From contig NZ_AYOY01000148.1 of the NCBI RefSeq assembly GCF_000508185.1, positions 1 through 46,520 on the forward strand: a DNA stretch of 46,520 bases, read 5' to 3'. Source of the stretch: Sphingobium sp. C100 (lineage in GTDB: Bacteria > Pseudomonadota > Alphaproteobacteria > Sphingomonadales > Sphingomonadaceae). Both the position numbers and the translations under genes were made by a program. This document shows positions 24,664 to 33,087 of this stretch, one piece after another. Below the pieces are notes generated by a model. The model was not told the DNA's origin, searched no databases, and saw only the letters and a program-made list of their open reading frames with translations. Numbering within the stretch: position 1 is the stretch's first letter; the number at the start of each line of letters is the position of its first letter.

Positions 24664-24734
24664 TGCGAGGGAGCAGTCGGCGCGAGCGCCGGATCGCCTG
24701 AAGGGCGGATGTTTCGCATAAGCTGAACAGCCGC

Positions 24735-24753
24735 TTCGCAAAACGCCAATTGG
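24735..24753 (+). promoter_or_regulatory. TTCGCAAAACGCCAATTGG motif upstream of the racemase gene
   Basis: A single copy of the recurring TTCGAAAATCGCCAATTGG-like motif, 65-83 nt before the ATG at 24818 and in the same orientation as the gene. It lies in the 154-nt gap between the SDR and racemase genes, suggesting a separately regulated internal promoter. Confidence 0.4.
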
Positions 24754-24817
24754 TTTGAATGCAGCGGCCCGGCAAGGTCTGCGCTCAAAGACAGTGCATT
24801 GTGGAGACAAGCAGGAT

Positions 24818-25975
24818 ATGGGACCGCTGGCCGGCATACGAATTGTCGAACTGGGTGGGATCGGCCCCGCGCCATTTTGCTGCATGCTGCTCGCTGACCT
24901 CGGAGCGGAGGTTATCAGGATCGACCGGGTGGCTCCTTCGGACGGCGGCATCCCCATGGCCAAGCAATTCAACTTGCTCCACCGCGGCCGCAAGTCGATC
25001 GCCTTGGACCTCAAGAACGCTCGCGCTGTCGATCTCGTCAGGCGTTTCGTCGGACAGGCGGACGCACTGATCGAGGGCTTTCGACCCGGCGTGGCCGAGC
25101 GGCTCGGACTTGGACCGGACCTGTGCGCCGAAATCAACCCGCGTCTCGTTTACGGCCGGATGACCGGCTACGGCCAGGACGGCCCTCTCGCACGGGCGCC
25201 GGGGCACGACATCAACTATATTGCGCTCAGCGGCGTTCTCCATTCGATTGGAGAGGCCGGGCGCGCACCTGTGCCGCCGCTCAATCTCGCCGGCGATTTC
25301 GGCGGCGGCTCGCTCTATTTGGCCCTGGGCGTTGTGTCGGCTATCCTCGAGGCCCGTTCGTCGGGACAGGGGCAGGTTGTCGATGCGGCCATGGTCGAGG
25401 GCTCCGCTTCTTTGATGGCCTTGATGTACGGCCTTCGGGCGGCCGGAAAGTTCAAGGATGAGCGGCAGTCGAATCGGCTCGACGGAGGCGCGCCCTGGTA
25501 TTCGGTCTACCAGACGAAGGATGGCCGATATGTCGCCCTCGGGTCGAATGAGGCTCGTTTCTACGCCGAAACGCTTGACCTTCTGGGGCTTCGCGATGCG
25601 GGCTTGTCGGGACAGCACGATGAAGCGGGCTGGCCCGAGATGCGCGAGAAGTTTGCCGCCGCCTTTCTGATGCGAACCCGAGACGAATGGTGCGACCTTG
25701 CCCAGGGTCGTGAGGTCTGCCTCGCGCCCATTTTATCGCTTGGCGAAGCGCCGCATCATCCGCACAACAAGGCCCGCGGCGCGTTCGTGGAACGGGACGG
25801 CGTGATGCAGCCGGCTCCTGCCCCCAGGTTCAGCCGGACGCCGGGAGAGATTGCGCGCGGTCCTGCGGAGGTCGGCGAGCATAGCCGCGAGATTCTGGCT
25901 GAATGGGGGATAGACGATAGCGACGCGGCGGATCTGATCGAAACCGGAGCCGTCTTCCAGGCGGCCGCGGCATGA
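24818..25975 (+). CDS. Alpha-methylacyl-CoA racemase (class III CoA-transferase fold)
   Basis: 385 residues. Although it belongs to the CaiB/BaiF superfamily, the catalytic residues fit alpha-methylacyl-CoA racemase: GHDINYIALSG (His), NLAGDFGGGSLYLALGV (Asp) and NEARFYAETL (Glu), together with DGGAPWYSVYQTKDGRYVALG. It would epimerise 2-methyl-branched acyl-CoA esters so that a stereospecific dehydrogenase can use them. This points directly to a 2-methyl-branched substrate. The stop overlaps the next start as ATGA. The Shine-Dalgarno is modest. Confidence 0.87.
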   Translation: MGPLAGIRIVELGGIGPAPFCCMLLADLGAEVIRIDRVAPSDGGIPMAKQFNLLHRGRKSIALDLKNARAVDLVRRFVGQADALIEGFRPGVAERLGLGPDLCAEINPRLVYGRMTGYGQDGPLARAPGHDINYIALSGVLHSIGEAGRAPVPPLNLAGDFGGGSLYLALGVVSAILEARSSGQGQVVDAAMVEGSASLMALMYGLRAAGKFKDERQSNRLDGGAPWYSVYQTKDGRYVALGSNEARFYAETLDLLGLRDAGLSGQHDEAGWPEMREKFAAAFLMRTRDEWCDLAQGREVCLAPILSLGEAPHHPHNKARGAFVERDGVMQPAPAPRFSRTPGEIARGPAEVGEHSREILAEWGIDDSDAADLIETGAVFQAAAA

Positions 25976-27246
25976 CCGAGCAAAAGGTTCCCAAAATGAC
26001 CAGTTCCCCTTCAGCGCCCTCGAGCGGAACGGCCGGCCGCCCTCTCGATGGCATCAAGGTGCTTGCGATCGAGCATATCCTCGCCGGACCCTTTTGTTCG
26101 ATGTGGCTTGCCGACGCCGGTGCGGAGGTGGTCAAGATCGAGGCGCCTAGAAGCGGCGATATTGCGCGTTCGAACAGCCCGACGCGGCCCGACGCCGAGG
26201 GGAAGCAGCAAGGCCTCTCATTTCTTCGCGGCAACCGCGGAAAGAAGAGCGTAACGCTCGACCTCAAGAATCCCGAGGGCCTCGCGACGTTTCTGGAACT
26301 CGCGGTCGAGGCGGACATCGTCGTCGAGAATCTCCGGCCCGGCGTCATGGACCGGCTGGGGATCGGCTACGAGGCCTTGCGCCAGTTGAACCCGCGCCTG
26401 ATCTATGTTGCGATCTCCGGCTTCGGGCACAAGGACATTCTTCCAAGCCCCTATCTGGACAACCCGGCGTTCGACATCATCGGCCAGGCGCTGAGCGGGC
26501 TGATGAAGCGCCCCGAGCGCGAGGGCGAAAAGCCGGCTTATCTCGGCTTTTCGCTCGCGGACATCCAGGGGGGCATCCTCGGTGCTTATGGTGCGATGCT
26601 AGCGCTGTTCCAGCGAATGATGACCGGGCAGGGACAGATGGTCGATATTTCGCTGTACGATTCCTGCCTGATCCTCAACGAGATTTCGGTCGCAATGTAT
26701 TCCGCGTTCGGAACAATACCCAAGCCTGGTCTTCATGCCGTAACCGCACCTTTCGGTTCCTACCGCACGAAAGATGGCTACATCGTCATTGCCGTAATGG
26801 GTGAGCATATCTGGCGGCGGCTGTGCGAAACGATCGAACGTCCCGACTTGCTCGCGGATTCACGCTTCCGCGATGGAATGTCGCGATCGGCGAACAATGC
26901 CGACCTCACTGCCGAACTCGAGCCGTGGCTCCTTGCGCGCACCGCAGATGATGCTGTTATGGAACTGGTCGCAGCCAGCGTTCCGGCCTCGAAGGTTCAT
27001 GAGATCGATGATGTTTTCAGGTGCCCCCATGCGGCCGCTCGCAACATGTTGATGACCTTGGACGACCCGGTCTGGGGACCGATCCAGGTCGCCGGAAATC
27101 CGGTAAAAATGTCGGCCGTAGCAGAAGTCGAGCCGCGTTTGCCGCCGCGGCTCGGGGAGCATAACGAACAGGTCCTGAGCGGCTGGCTTGGCGCCGACCC
27201 CGCGCGGATCGCGCGGCTGCGCGCGTCAGGAGCGATTGGCGACTAA
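25972..27246 (+). CDS. Class III CoA-transferase (CaiB/BaiF family)
   Basis: 424 residues. RPLDGIKVLAIEHILAGPFCSMWLADAGAEVVKIE is the standard family opening, and FSLADIQGG carries the Asp that forms the enzyme-acyl anhydride in formyl-CoA- and carnitine-type transferases. It lacks the racemase-specific GDFGGGS. It probably moves CoA from one acid to another and may be the activating step for the pathway, since no acyl-CoA ligase is in the window. It is translationally coupled to the racemase gene; an alternative ATG lies eight codons inside. Confidence 0.86.
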   Translation: MTEQKVPKMTSSPSAPSSGTAGRPLDGIKVLAIEHILAGPFCSMWLADAGAEVVKIEAPRSGDIARSNSPTRPDAEGKQQGLSFLRGNRGKKSVTLDLKNPEGLATFLELAVEADIVVENLRPGVMDRLGIGYEALRQLNPRLIYVAISGFGHKDILPSPYLDNPAFDIIGQALSGLMKRPEREGEKPAYLGFSLADIQGGILGAYGAMLALFQRMMTGQGQMVDISLYDSCLILNEISVAMYSAFGTIPKPGLHAVTAPFGSYRTKDGYIVIAVMGEHIWRRLCETIERPDLLADSRFRDGMSRSANNADLTAELEPWLLARTADDAVMELVAASVPASKVHEIDDVFRCPHAAARNMLMTLDDPVWGPIQVAGNPVKMSAVAEVEPRLPPRLGEHNEQVLSGWLGADPARIARLRASGAIGD

Positions 27247-27293
27247 CCGGGTGGGATGGCGGAGGACTGCGTGCCTCAGCAGGAGCGAAGACG

Positions 27294-28118
27294 ATGGCCC
27301 AAAGATGCGATCCGCAGATGGCAGTTGCACCGCTCTTCATTCCGGCTAATCGACCCGGCCTGTTCGAGAAGGCGTCGAAATCAGGAACCGAAGCGATCAT
27401 AATCGACCTCGAGGATGCCGTGGCCCCTTCCGCGAAGGAAGAGGCCCGCAGGCGTCTCGTCGAGGTCGCGCTTCCTTCAGTGACGCGTATTGTCCGCGTG
27501 AATGCGATCGGAACACCCTGGCACGCCGATGATGTCGCAGCCCTCTCGGGACTGGATATCGACGCTGTCATGCTGCCGAAATGCGAGTCGGCGGAAGATG
27601 TCGCATTCCTCGCCGGCAAGCTTGGCCGCGCGGTGCAGATCATCGCACTCATCGAAACCGCAGTCGGCATTGTCAACGCGGCGGCTGTCGCAGCCTCTCC
27701 CGATGTGTCGCGACTGGCGTTCGGATCGATCGATTTTTGCGCCGACATCGGCTGTGCCACAGGGTGGGATTCGCTACTTCATGCGCGATCGGCGATCGTC
27801 CTGGCTTCCCGCCTCGGGAGCGTCGCGGCTCCGATCGATGGAGTCACACTCGGTCTCCATGACACGGTTCGCGCGCAGCAAGATGCGCGCCGCGCCGCGC
27901 AACTCGGTTTCTCCGGCAAGATGTGCATTCACCCGAGCCAGGTCGCCGCCGTGCAGGCCGGGTTTGCTCCGCGCGATGAGGAAGTGGCCTGGGCGCGGCG
28001 GGTGGTGGGAAGCAAGGATAGCGGGGTCGCCAGCATCGACGGGATGATGGTCGATCCGCCCGTAATTCGCAGGGCGGAACAGATATTGGCGCAGGCGCGG
28101 TCGATCGCCGCGCGCTGA
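27294..28118 (+). CDS. CitE/HpcH-family lyase
   Basis: 274 residues. APLFIPANRPGLFEKASKSGTEAIIIDLEDAVAPSAK is the CitE-like opening with the metal-binding Glu/Asp; VMLPKCESAEDV, IIALIETAVGIVNA and GKMCIHPSQVAAV follow. Stand-alone CitE homologues cleave 3-hydroxyacyl-CoAs such as malyl-CoA, citramalyl-CoA or related beta-hydroxy compounds, with Mg. As the last gene of the operon it would release a keto or aldehyde fragment from the shortened branched chain. AGGAGCGAAG lies just before the start. Confidence 0.85.
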   Translation: MAQRCDPQMAVAPLFIPANRPGLFEKASKSGTEAIIIDLEDAVAPSAKEEARRRLVEVALPSVTRIVRVNAIGTPWHADDVAALSGLDIDAVMLPKCESAEDVAFLAGKLGRAVQIIALIETAVGIVNAAAVAASPDVSRLAFGSIDFCADIGCATGWDSLLHARSAIVLASRLGSVAAPIDGVTLGLHDTVRAQQDARRAAQLGFSGKMCIHPSQVAAVQAGFAPRDEEVAWARRVVGSKDSGVASIDGMMVDPPVIRRAEQILAQARSIAAR

Positions 28119-28135
28119 TCGCGGCGTCCCCTCCG

Positions 28136-28714
28136 CTACGCCGGGTCGTCGCTCGCGCGATAATAATCGGGCCAAAGACGGCGAACCATCTCGCGCCCGG
28201 CACCATATGCGTGGCAGCTGTCGATCTTGACCGGCCGGTTTTCGGCATCGCGCTCGTCGATCAAATGGCTGCGCAGCGCGGTGAGGGTTTGATAGGCCGC
28301 GCTCGCCATTGGCGTGAGTATCTCCTTCATGTGGGTGCATGTGTCGCAGGCGGGTAGCCGCTTGCGAATCTCGCTGTTCCAGCCCGCTCCGATCCGTAGC
28401 CCGACGAGGGATTGCAGGGTGTCTCCGCCACCGAGGCAGGAGCGATACGGATAGGCGTCCAGTGCCGTATGAACAGCGTGAATGACGAGATTGCTGTCGA
28501 AGACCAGCGAGACATGGACATCGTGGATCGGCGCTCCGGCCGCGACGGTGCGGTCGTCGCCAGGGGGTGTGAAAGCGCTCGTCTTCCGGTCCGTGAGGTG
28601 AGCCTGAACCTCGTATAGCCCGTCGCTGCGTTCATAGCCTTCCATTTCGATCCGACGATCGTGAAGCTTCGTGCGCACGACACCATCGGACAGCTCTGCG
28701 TAACTTCTTGCCAT
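28136..28714 (-). CDS. DUF2889-family protein
   Basis: 192 residues. The pattern AYPYRSCLGGGDTLQSLVGLRIGAGWNSEIRKRL...CDTCTHMKEIL is the DUF2889 core with paired cysteines. There is no signal peptide. The biochemical function is unknown. It lies 12 nt downstream of the MmgE/PrpD gene with AAGGA before its ATG, so the two form an operon convergent with the CoA operon. Confidence 0.8.
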   Translation of the reverse strand: MARSYAELSDGVVRTKLHDRRIEMEGYERSDGLYEVQAHLTDRKTSAFTPPGDDRTVAAGAPIHDVHVSLVFDSNLVIHAVHTALDAYPYRSCLGGGDTLQSLVGLRIGAGWNSEIRKRLPACDTCTHMKEILTPMASAAYQTLTALRSHLIDERDAENRPVKIDSCHAYGAGREMVRRLWPDYYRASDDPA

Positions 28715-28726
28715 GATCGATATCCT

Positions 28727-30124
28727 TCAGTCTTGCCGACTTGCAATGGCCGCCAACAGCGCCGCGGCGCCCTGGCTGCCGTCCCAGATTGCTTTGGCGA
28801 GGTCTTCGCCCAAGGGAAGTTTCCCGAGCGATCCGAGTCCGTCGCCCTTCGCGAGGATTTGCGCGCGGGTCATTGGATTTCGTGCCGTCCCGACGCTGTC
28901 GACGACCATGGCCGAGCGCGTCGATCCGTCCTTGAAGCGGATCGTAGCACCCGTCGCGAACTGCTTCGGATAATATTTTCGCTCGAGCTCCTCGTCGATC
29001 TCGAAGCGAACCTTCGCCGCAATATCGAGGATGGCGGGATCGTCGAGATGGTCTTCGCCATAGGCGTCGTACCGCGTCGGCCCATAGGCGAGCGTCGCGC
29101 CGACGACGAAGGGGCAACTATATTGTGCGGTCATCGTCGATTGCGCGGGGGTCATATGCTGTGCGGCGATCAAACGCGGGCCGGTGATCATGATGTCGGC
29201 GATACTGGCGGCATCGACCGAGAAATTGTCGGTAATCTCGGCGAGCGCATCGATCGTGGAGTGAAAAAGCCGGCAGCACGCATAGGGCTTGAGGCTGATG
29301 ACGTGCAGCTGCAATTCGGCCGATGGCTCGACCTGCCGCAGCGTTCCGCCGAACATGCCGGCAATGCCATATGACCCGTCGACCGTCTGATGGGGCGTTG
29401 TCATCGCAGGCAAGCGAGCAAACTGCGCGGCAAGGACCCCGTTGCGCGCGCCGAGACCGGCATGAAGCCGCTTGACCTCGCCGCCACGGGGCTCGACCGA
29501 AAATTGCATCGATCCGCATGCCTGTGAGAGCGCATGGCCCCAGGCCGTTGCCAGCATCTCTTCCTCGACCGGCTCGCCGTCGGCGAAGGCATAGAGACAG
29601 CCGCAGGCCGTTGCCGCCCCGAACGAACCGAAGACGGATGTCGGATGGAAGCCGTTTTGGACCGTGTCCATCCCGCCGGCGGCGCAGCCGACAAGCGCCA
29701 TCGCTTCATAGCCCGCTGCCACAGCGCGGAAGAGCTGCTCCTGCGAGGCTCCGGTCTCGGCGCCGACCGCGAGAGCGGCGGGAATGACGACGCATCCCGG
29801 ATGGCTCGCCGTTTCGTCATGGGTGTCGTCGAGTTCATAGCTGTGTCCGGCAGTCCCGAACACAAGCGCTGCGATCGAGGCATCGGTTTGCGAGGCGCCG
29901 CCGAGGATGGGGCAGGGGCCGGTGCCGTCGAAGCGCGCCGACCATTGTACCAACTGCTTCGCCGCGGGGCGCGTACTACCCCAGAGCGACACCAGAAAGC
30001 AGTCGAGAAAGAGGCGGCGGACCGCTTCGACATCCCGCGTGGCGAGATGCGAATTGGCTACTTTTGCCACGTGGCGAAGGAGGTCGAAGGTGAGGGTCGA
30101 GGAGGCGTCTGCTTCGCGCGGCAC
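28727..30124 (-). CDS. MmgE/PrpD-family dehydratase-like protein
   Basis: 465 residues from a GTG with AAGGA nine nt upstream. GTAGHSYELDDTHDETASHPGCVVIPAALAVG is the conserved active-site region of 2-methylcitrate dehydratase/MmgE proteins, and GFHPTSVFGSFGAATACG follows. Known family members dehydrate 2-methylcitrate or decarboxylate cis-aconitate; many relatives act on other tricarboxylic or branched hydroxy acids. No other methylcitrate-cycle genes are nearby, so a pathway-specific dehydratase is more likely than propionate metabolism. It is divergent from TonB receptor 2. Confidence 0.86.
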   Translation of the reverse strand: MPREADASSTLTFDLLRHVAKVANSHLATRDVEAVRRLFLDCFLVSLWGSTRPAAKQLVQWSARFDGTGPCPILGGASQTDASIAALVFGTAGHSYELDDTHDETASHPGCVVIPAALAVGAETGASQEQLFRAVAAGYEAMALVGCAAGGMDTVQNGFHPTSVFGSFGAATACGCLYAFADGEPVEEEMLATAWGHALSQACGSMQFSVEPRGGEVKRLHAGLGARNGVLAAQFARLPAMTTPHQTVDGSYGIAGMFGGTLRQVEPSAELQLHVISLKPYACCRLFHSTIDALAEITDNFSVDAASIADIMITGPRLIAAQHMTPAQSTMTAQYSCPFVVGATLAYGPTRYDAYGEDHLDDPAILDIAAKVRFEIDEELERKYYPKQFATGATIRFKDGSTRSAMVVDSVGTARNPMTRAQILAKGDGLGSLGKLPLGEDLAKAIWDGSQGAAALLAAIASRQD

Positions 30125-30205
30125 TGGTCTTGTTCCTTCTCGTGCAATTTTTCCGTCCGCCGCCGGCGGTCCATGGGAATAAGGCTAATCGTGCCGGCGA
30201 GCGGC

Positions 30206-30225
30206 GCCAATTTGCGATTTTCGAA
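30206..30225 (-). promoter_or_regulatory. TTCGAAAATCGCAAATTGGC motif facing the PrpD-like gene
   Basis: The minus-strand reading is the best-conserved copy of the recurring motif. It lies 82-101 nt before the GTG at 30124 and has an additional TTCGAA immediately upstream on that strand. Function inferred only from recurrence and position. Confidence 0.45.
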
Positions 30226-30318
30226 GCGGTTGTTCGAAGCCGCCGAACCGGGCCGATTGCTTCGGCGATGCGTGCGAAACTCGGACGACACTCTTGCTGC
30301 CACCCAGCGATGGTCAGG

Positions 30319-30367
30319 GCTGCCCCCCGGCAAGGGGGCAGCTTCGGCATTCTCCATTCGGTAGCTT
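30319..30367 (+). promoter_or_regulatory. Palindromic operator 3 and -10 for TonB receptor 2
   Basis: GCTGCCCCC (30319-30327), spacer CGGCAA, GGGGGCAGC (30334-30342): perfect 9-bp arms, the longest of the family. TAGCTT (30362-30367) starts 22 nt after GGGGGC, the same hexamer at the same offset as operator 1. The predicted start is near 30374, about 100 nt before the ATG. The reverse direction gives CAGCAA, not a -10. Confidence 0.72.
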
Positions 30368-30472
30368 GCGGCGATTTCGCTCGATGCCGGATGAGGTGTC
30401 GCCAACCCAAGGCGACGAAATAAGCCGTCAGTGTCGCGGCGATCAATATCCGACACAACCTGGGAGGGTGAC

Positions 30473-32917
30473 ATGAGAATCCGGACGATCGTATTTCCGA
30501 CCGCCGTTAGCGTGCTGGCGCTATGCATGACTGCAACGGCAACCGCCCAGGAGGTGGCGGCCCCCACCGAATCCGACAAAGAGGTCTATGACGACGCGAT
30601 CGTCGTCACCGCCAACAAGCGCGAGCAGAATCTCAACGATGTTGGCCTCTCGGTCGCGGTACTGGGTTCCGAGCAGCTTCAGCAAAAGCAGATCAGCAGC
30701 CTGCAGGATATCGCCCAGAGCATCCCCGGATTGTCCTACACCCAGGGCATTACGGGGTCGCCGGTCTATACCCTTCGCGGCGTGGGCTTTTACGAGACGT
30801 CGCTCGCCGCCTATCCGTCGGTGAGCGTGTATATCGACGAGCAGCCGCTCGCCTTTCCAGCGCTCACCCGCTATTCCGCCTACGACCTTGAGCGCATCGA
30901 GGTTTTGAAGGGACCGCAGGGCACGCTTTTCGGCCAGAACGCCACCGGCGGTGCGATCAACTATATCGCGGCAAAACCGACCGACACATTCAAGGCGGGG
31001 GCGAACGTCAGCTATGGGCGCTTCAACCAGATCACCGGCGAGGGCTTTGTCAGTGGACCGCTCGGTTCGACGCTGACGGCGCGGTTCGCCGGCCGTTTGG
31101 AGGTCGCCGATGGCTGGCAGTACAGCACGACCCGGCCCGACGACCGCAATGGAAAGGCCGAGAATTTTGCCGGACGCCTGACGCTCGCCTTCGAGCCATC
31201 GAGCAGCGTTCGCTTCCTGCTCAATCTAAATGGCTGGAAGGACAACGGCGAGACCGCGGGGGCGCAGCATATAGCGCTCCAGCCGCAGCAGGTCGGCTTC
31301 GTCCCCGTAGAGGTGACGAGTGCACCATTCACGCCGCTCAAGCCGCGCGCGAGCGACTGGTCGCTGAGCTCCTATTATTATCCCGGCCAGAAGACACCGT
31401 TCAAGGACAATTATATGTACCAGGTGGCGCTGCGCAGCGAGGTCGATGTCGGTGACATCGGCACGCTGACGTCGCTGACGAATTATGTCCACCTGCGCGA
31501 GGACTCCGGGACCGATTTCGACGGGTTCGCGCTCAACGTCTTCGAAATTCCCTGGAACAAGGGCAAGATCGATTCCTTCACACAGGAACTGCGCTTCTCC
31601 AACGGTGGAAGTGGGCCACTTCGCTATGTCTTTGGGGGCAACTTCGAACGGAGCAAAATCCATCAGGAACTCGGCAACCAATATACCTATACATCTGCCA
31701 ACCTCTTCTTCGGCACCGCGTTCGGCGCGCCCTTCCAGACTTCGCTCGGGATCAGCGACCAGACGCTCACCAACTATGCGGCATTCGGCAATGTCGAGTA
31801 TGACATCGCGTCCAACCTGACGATCAAGGGCGGGGTTCGCTATACGGACTCGAAGAACAAATACAGCTTCTGCGAGCTCGACGTCGAACCGCCTTACTAT
31901 GCAGGTAACCTCCTGCACACCTTCGCCAATATCCTCAGCGGCAATCCCAATCTCGCCGGCGCCTATCAGCCCGGCGGATGCTTCGTCCTGAACGTCAGCA
32001 CCGATCAGCCCTATGCGGCGGTCGACCCGTCGCTTCCGATCTATGCACCCGGGCGCTTCAACAGCGTCTTGCACGAAGATAATGTATCATGGCGCGTGGG
32101 CGTGGACTTCAAACCGCAGCCCGACATCCTCCTGTATGCCAACCTGTCGAAGGGCTATAAGGCCGGGAGTTTCCCGACGATCAACGGCACGATCTTTGGC
32201 CAGTATTTGCCGGTCCGCCAGGAATCGGTTCTGGCCTACGAAGGCGGCTTCAAGGCGACGTTGCTCGACCGCACCCTGCAGCTCAACGGTGCGCTGTTCT
32301 ACTATGATTATAAGGATAAACAGCTTCGCACCAAATTCCTCGATCCGGTCTTCGCTCAACTCGACGTCATCCAGAATATCCCGAAATCCCACGTCGGCGG
32401 CTTCGACCTCGAGGCCACGATCCGGCCGACCCGCAATTTCACGGTGAGTGCAGCCTACACCTATCTCGACGCCAAGATCGATCGCTACACCGGGGTCGAT
32501 GCCGGCGGCACGCCGGGGGTTGTGTTCGACGGAACGCGCATCCCGTTCACGCCTAAGCACCAAGTCGGCGTCAACCTCGACTATGAGCAGCCACTCGGCG
32601 GCTCGCTCGTCGGCTTTGTCGGGGCGTCGGTCAATCATCGCTCCGATACGATCTCGGTTGTGGGTGGCGACCGCACACCTGTCGCCGTCACCGGCGTCGC
32701 GCCCGGCGTCACGAAAGTATATGGAATCGATGGCTATACGCTCGTCGATGGCCAGCTCGGCATCAAGGATGAGGATGGCCGTTGGCGAGCCTTCATTTGG
32801 GGCAAGAACATCTTCAACGAATATTACTGGTCGAACGTCGTGTCGGGGTATGACACCGTCACGCGTTTCGCCGGCATGCCTGCAACTTATGGCGTGACCG
32901 TGGCCGTCAATTTCTGA
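30473..32917 (+). CDS. TonB-dependent outer-membrane receptor 2
   Basis: 814 residues from ATG 30473, chosen for the GGGAGG nearby and the signal peptide it opens (MRIRTIVFPTAVSVLALCMTATATAQ). Plug motifs: IVVTANKREQNLNDVGLSV, LRGVGFYETSLAAYPSVSVY, VLKGPQGTLFGQNATGGAI. The barrel ends GVTVAVNF. It is closely similar to TonB receptor 3 throughout, sharing for instance GGAINYIAAKPTDTF and LLYANLSKGYKAG-like segments, so the two are paralogues that may take related substrates. It stands as a single gene, followed by a GC-rich hairpin. Confidence 0.92.
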   Translation: MRIRTIVFPTAVSVLALCMTATATAQEVAAPTESDKEVYDDAIVVTANKREQNLNDVGLSVAVLGSEQLQQKQISSLQDIAQSIPGLSYTQGITGSPVYTLRGVGFYETSLAAYPSVSVYIDEQPLAFPALTRYSAYDLERIEVLKGPQGTLFGQNATGGAINYIAAKPTDTFKAGANVSYGRFNQITGEGFVSGPLGSTLTARFAGRLEVADGWQYSTTRPDDRNGKAENFAGRLTLAFEPSSSVRFLLNLNGWKDNGETAGAQHIALQPQQVGFVPVEVTSAPFTPLKPRASDWSLSSYYYPGQKTPFKDNYMYQVALRSEVDVGDIGTLTSLTNYVHLREDSGTDFDGFALNVFEIPWNKGKIDSFTQELRFSNGGSGPLRYVFGGNFERSKIHQELGNQYTYTSANLFFGTAFGAPFQTSLGISDQTLTNYAAFGNVEYDIASNLTIKGGVRYTDSKNKYSFCELDVEPPYYAGNLLHTFANILSGNPNLAGAYQPGGCFVLNVSTDQPYAAVDPSLPIYAPGRFNSVLHEDNVSWRVGVDFKPQPDILLYANLSKGYKAGSFPTINGTIFGQYLPVRQESVLAYEGGFKATLLDRTLQLNGALFYYDYKDKQLRTKFLDPVFAQLDVIQNIPKSHVGGFDLEATIRPTRNFTVSAAYTYLDAKIDRYTGVDAGGTPGVVFDGTRIPFTPKHQVGVNLDYEQPLGGSLVGFVGASVNHRSDTISVVGGDRTPVAVTGVAPGVTKVYGIDGYTLVDGQLGIKDEDGRWRAFIWGKNIFNEYYWSNVVSGYDTVTRFAGMPATYGVTVAVNF

Positions 32918-32930
32918 TCCGCAGGCCGAC

Positions 32931-32972
32931 CCGCCCGCCCCCTTCCGGCTTGAACGGGAAGGGGGAGGGCGG
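32931..32972 (+). terminator. GC-rich hairpin after TonB receptor 2
   Basis: CCGCCC plus CCCCCTTCC pair with GGAAGGGGG plus GGGCGG around a 10-nt loop, with one internal mismatch. It begins 14 nt after the stop codon. There is no T-tract, so it may be an imperfect terminator or an mRNA-stabilising hairpin. It lies between convergent genes. Confidence 0.4.
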
Positions 32973-33087
32973 TCTCGTTGCGAGCTGTTGACGGAAGCGA
33001 GATGTGCGTGTGGCGGGTCCGATCATGAGCATGCGTGAGGACGCTCGGGCCGACCTGCGATTGCGATCGATAAGGGCGCTTCGGATC

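Larger units (their letters stand above)
30125..30472. other. Divergent intergenic region, PrpD-like / TonB receptor 2
   Basis: 348 nt without a gene. It contains the TTCGAAAATCGCAAATTGG motif on the minus strand (30225-30206) facing the PrpD-like gene, and operator 3 at 30319-30342 with its -10 at 30362 facing the receptor. The two elements appear to serve opposite directions. Confidence 0.6.

Noticed and set aside
28727..30124. Methylcitrate cycle for propionate
   Set aside because: Only a MmgE/PrpD relative is present; no methylcitrate synthase or methylisocitrate lyase is nearby, and the CitE-like protein is not PrpB.
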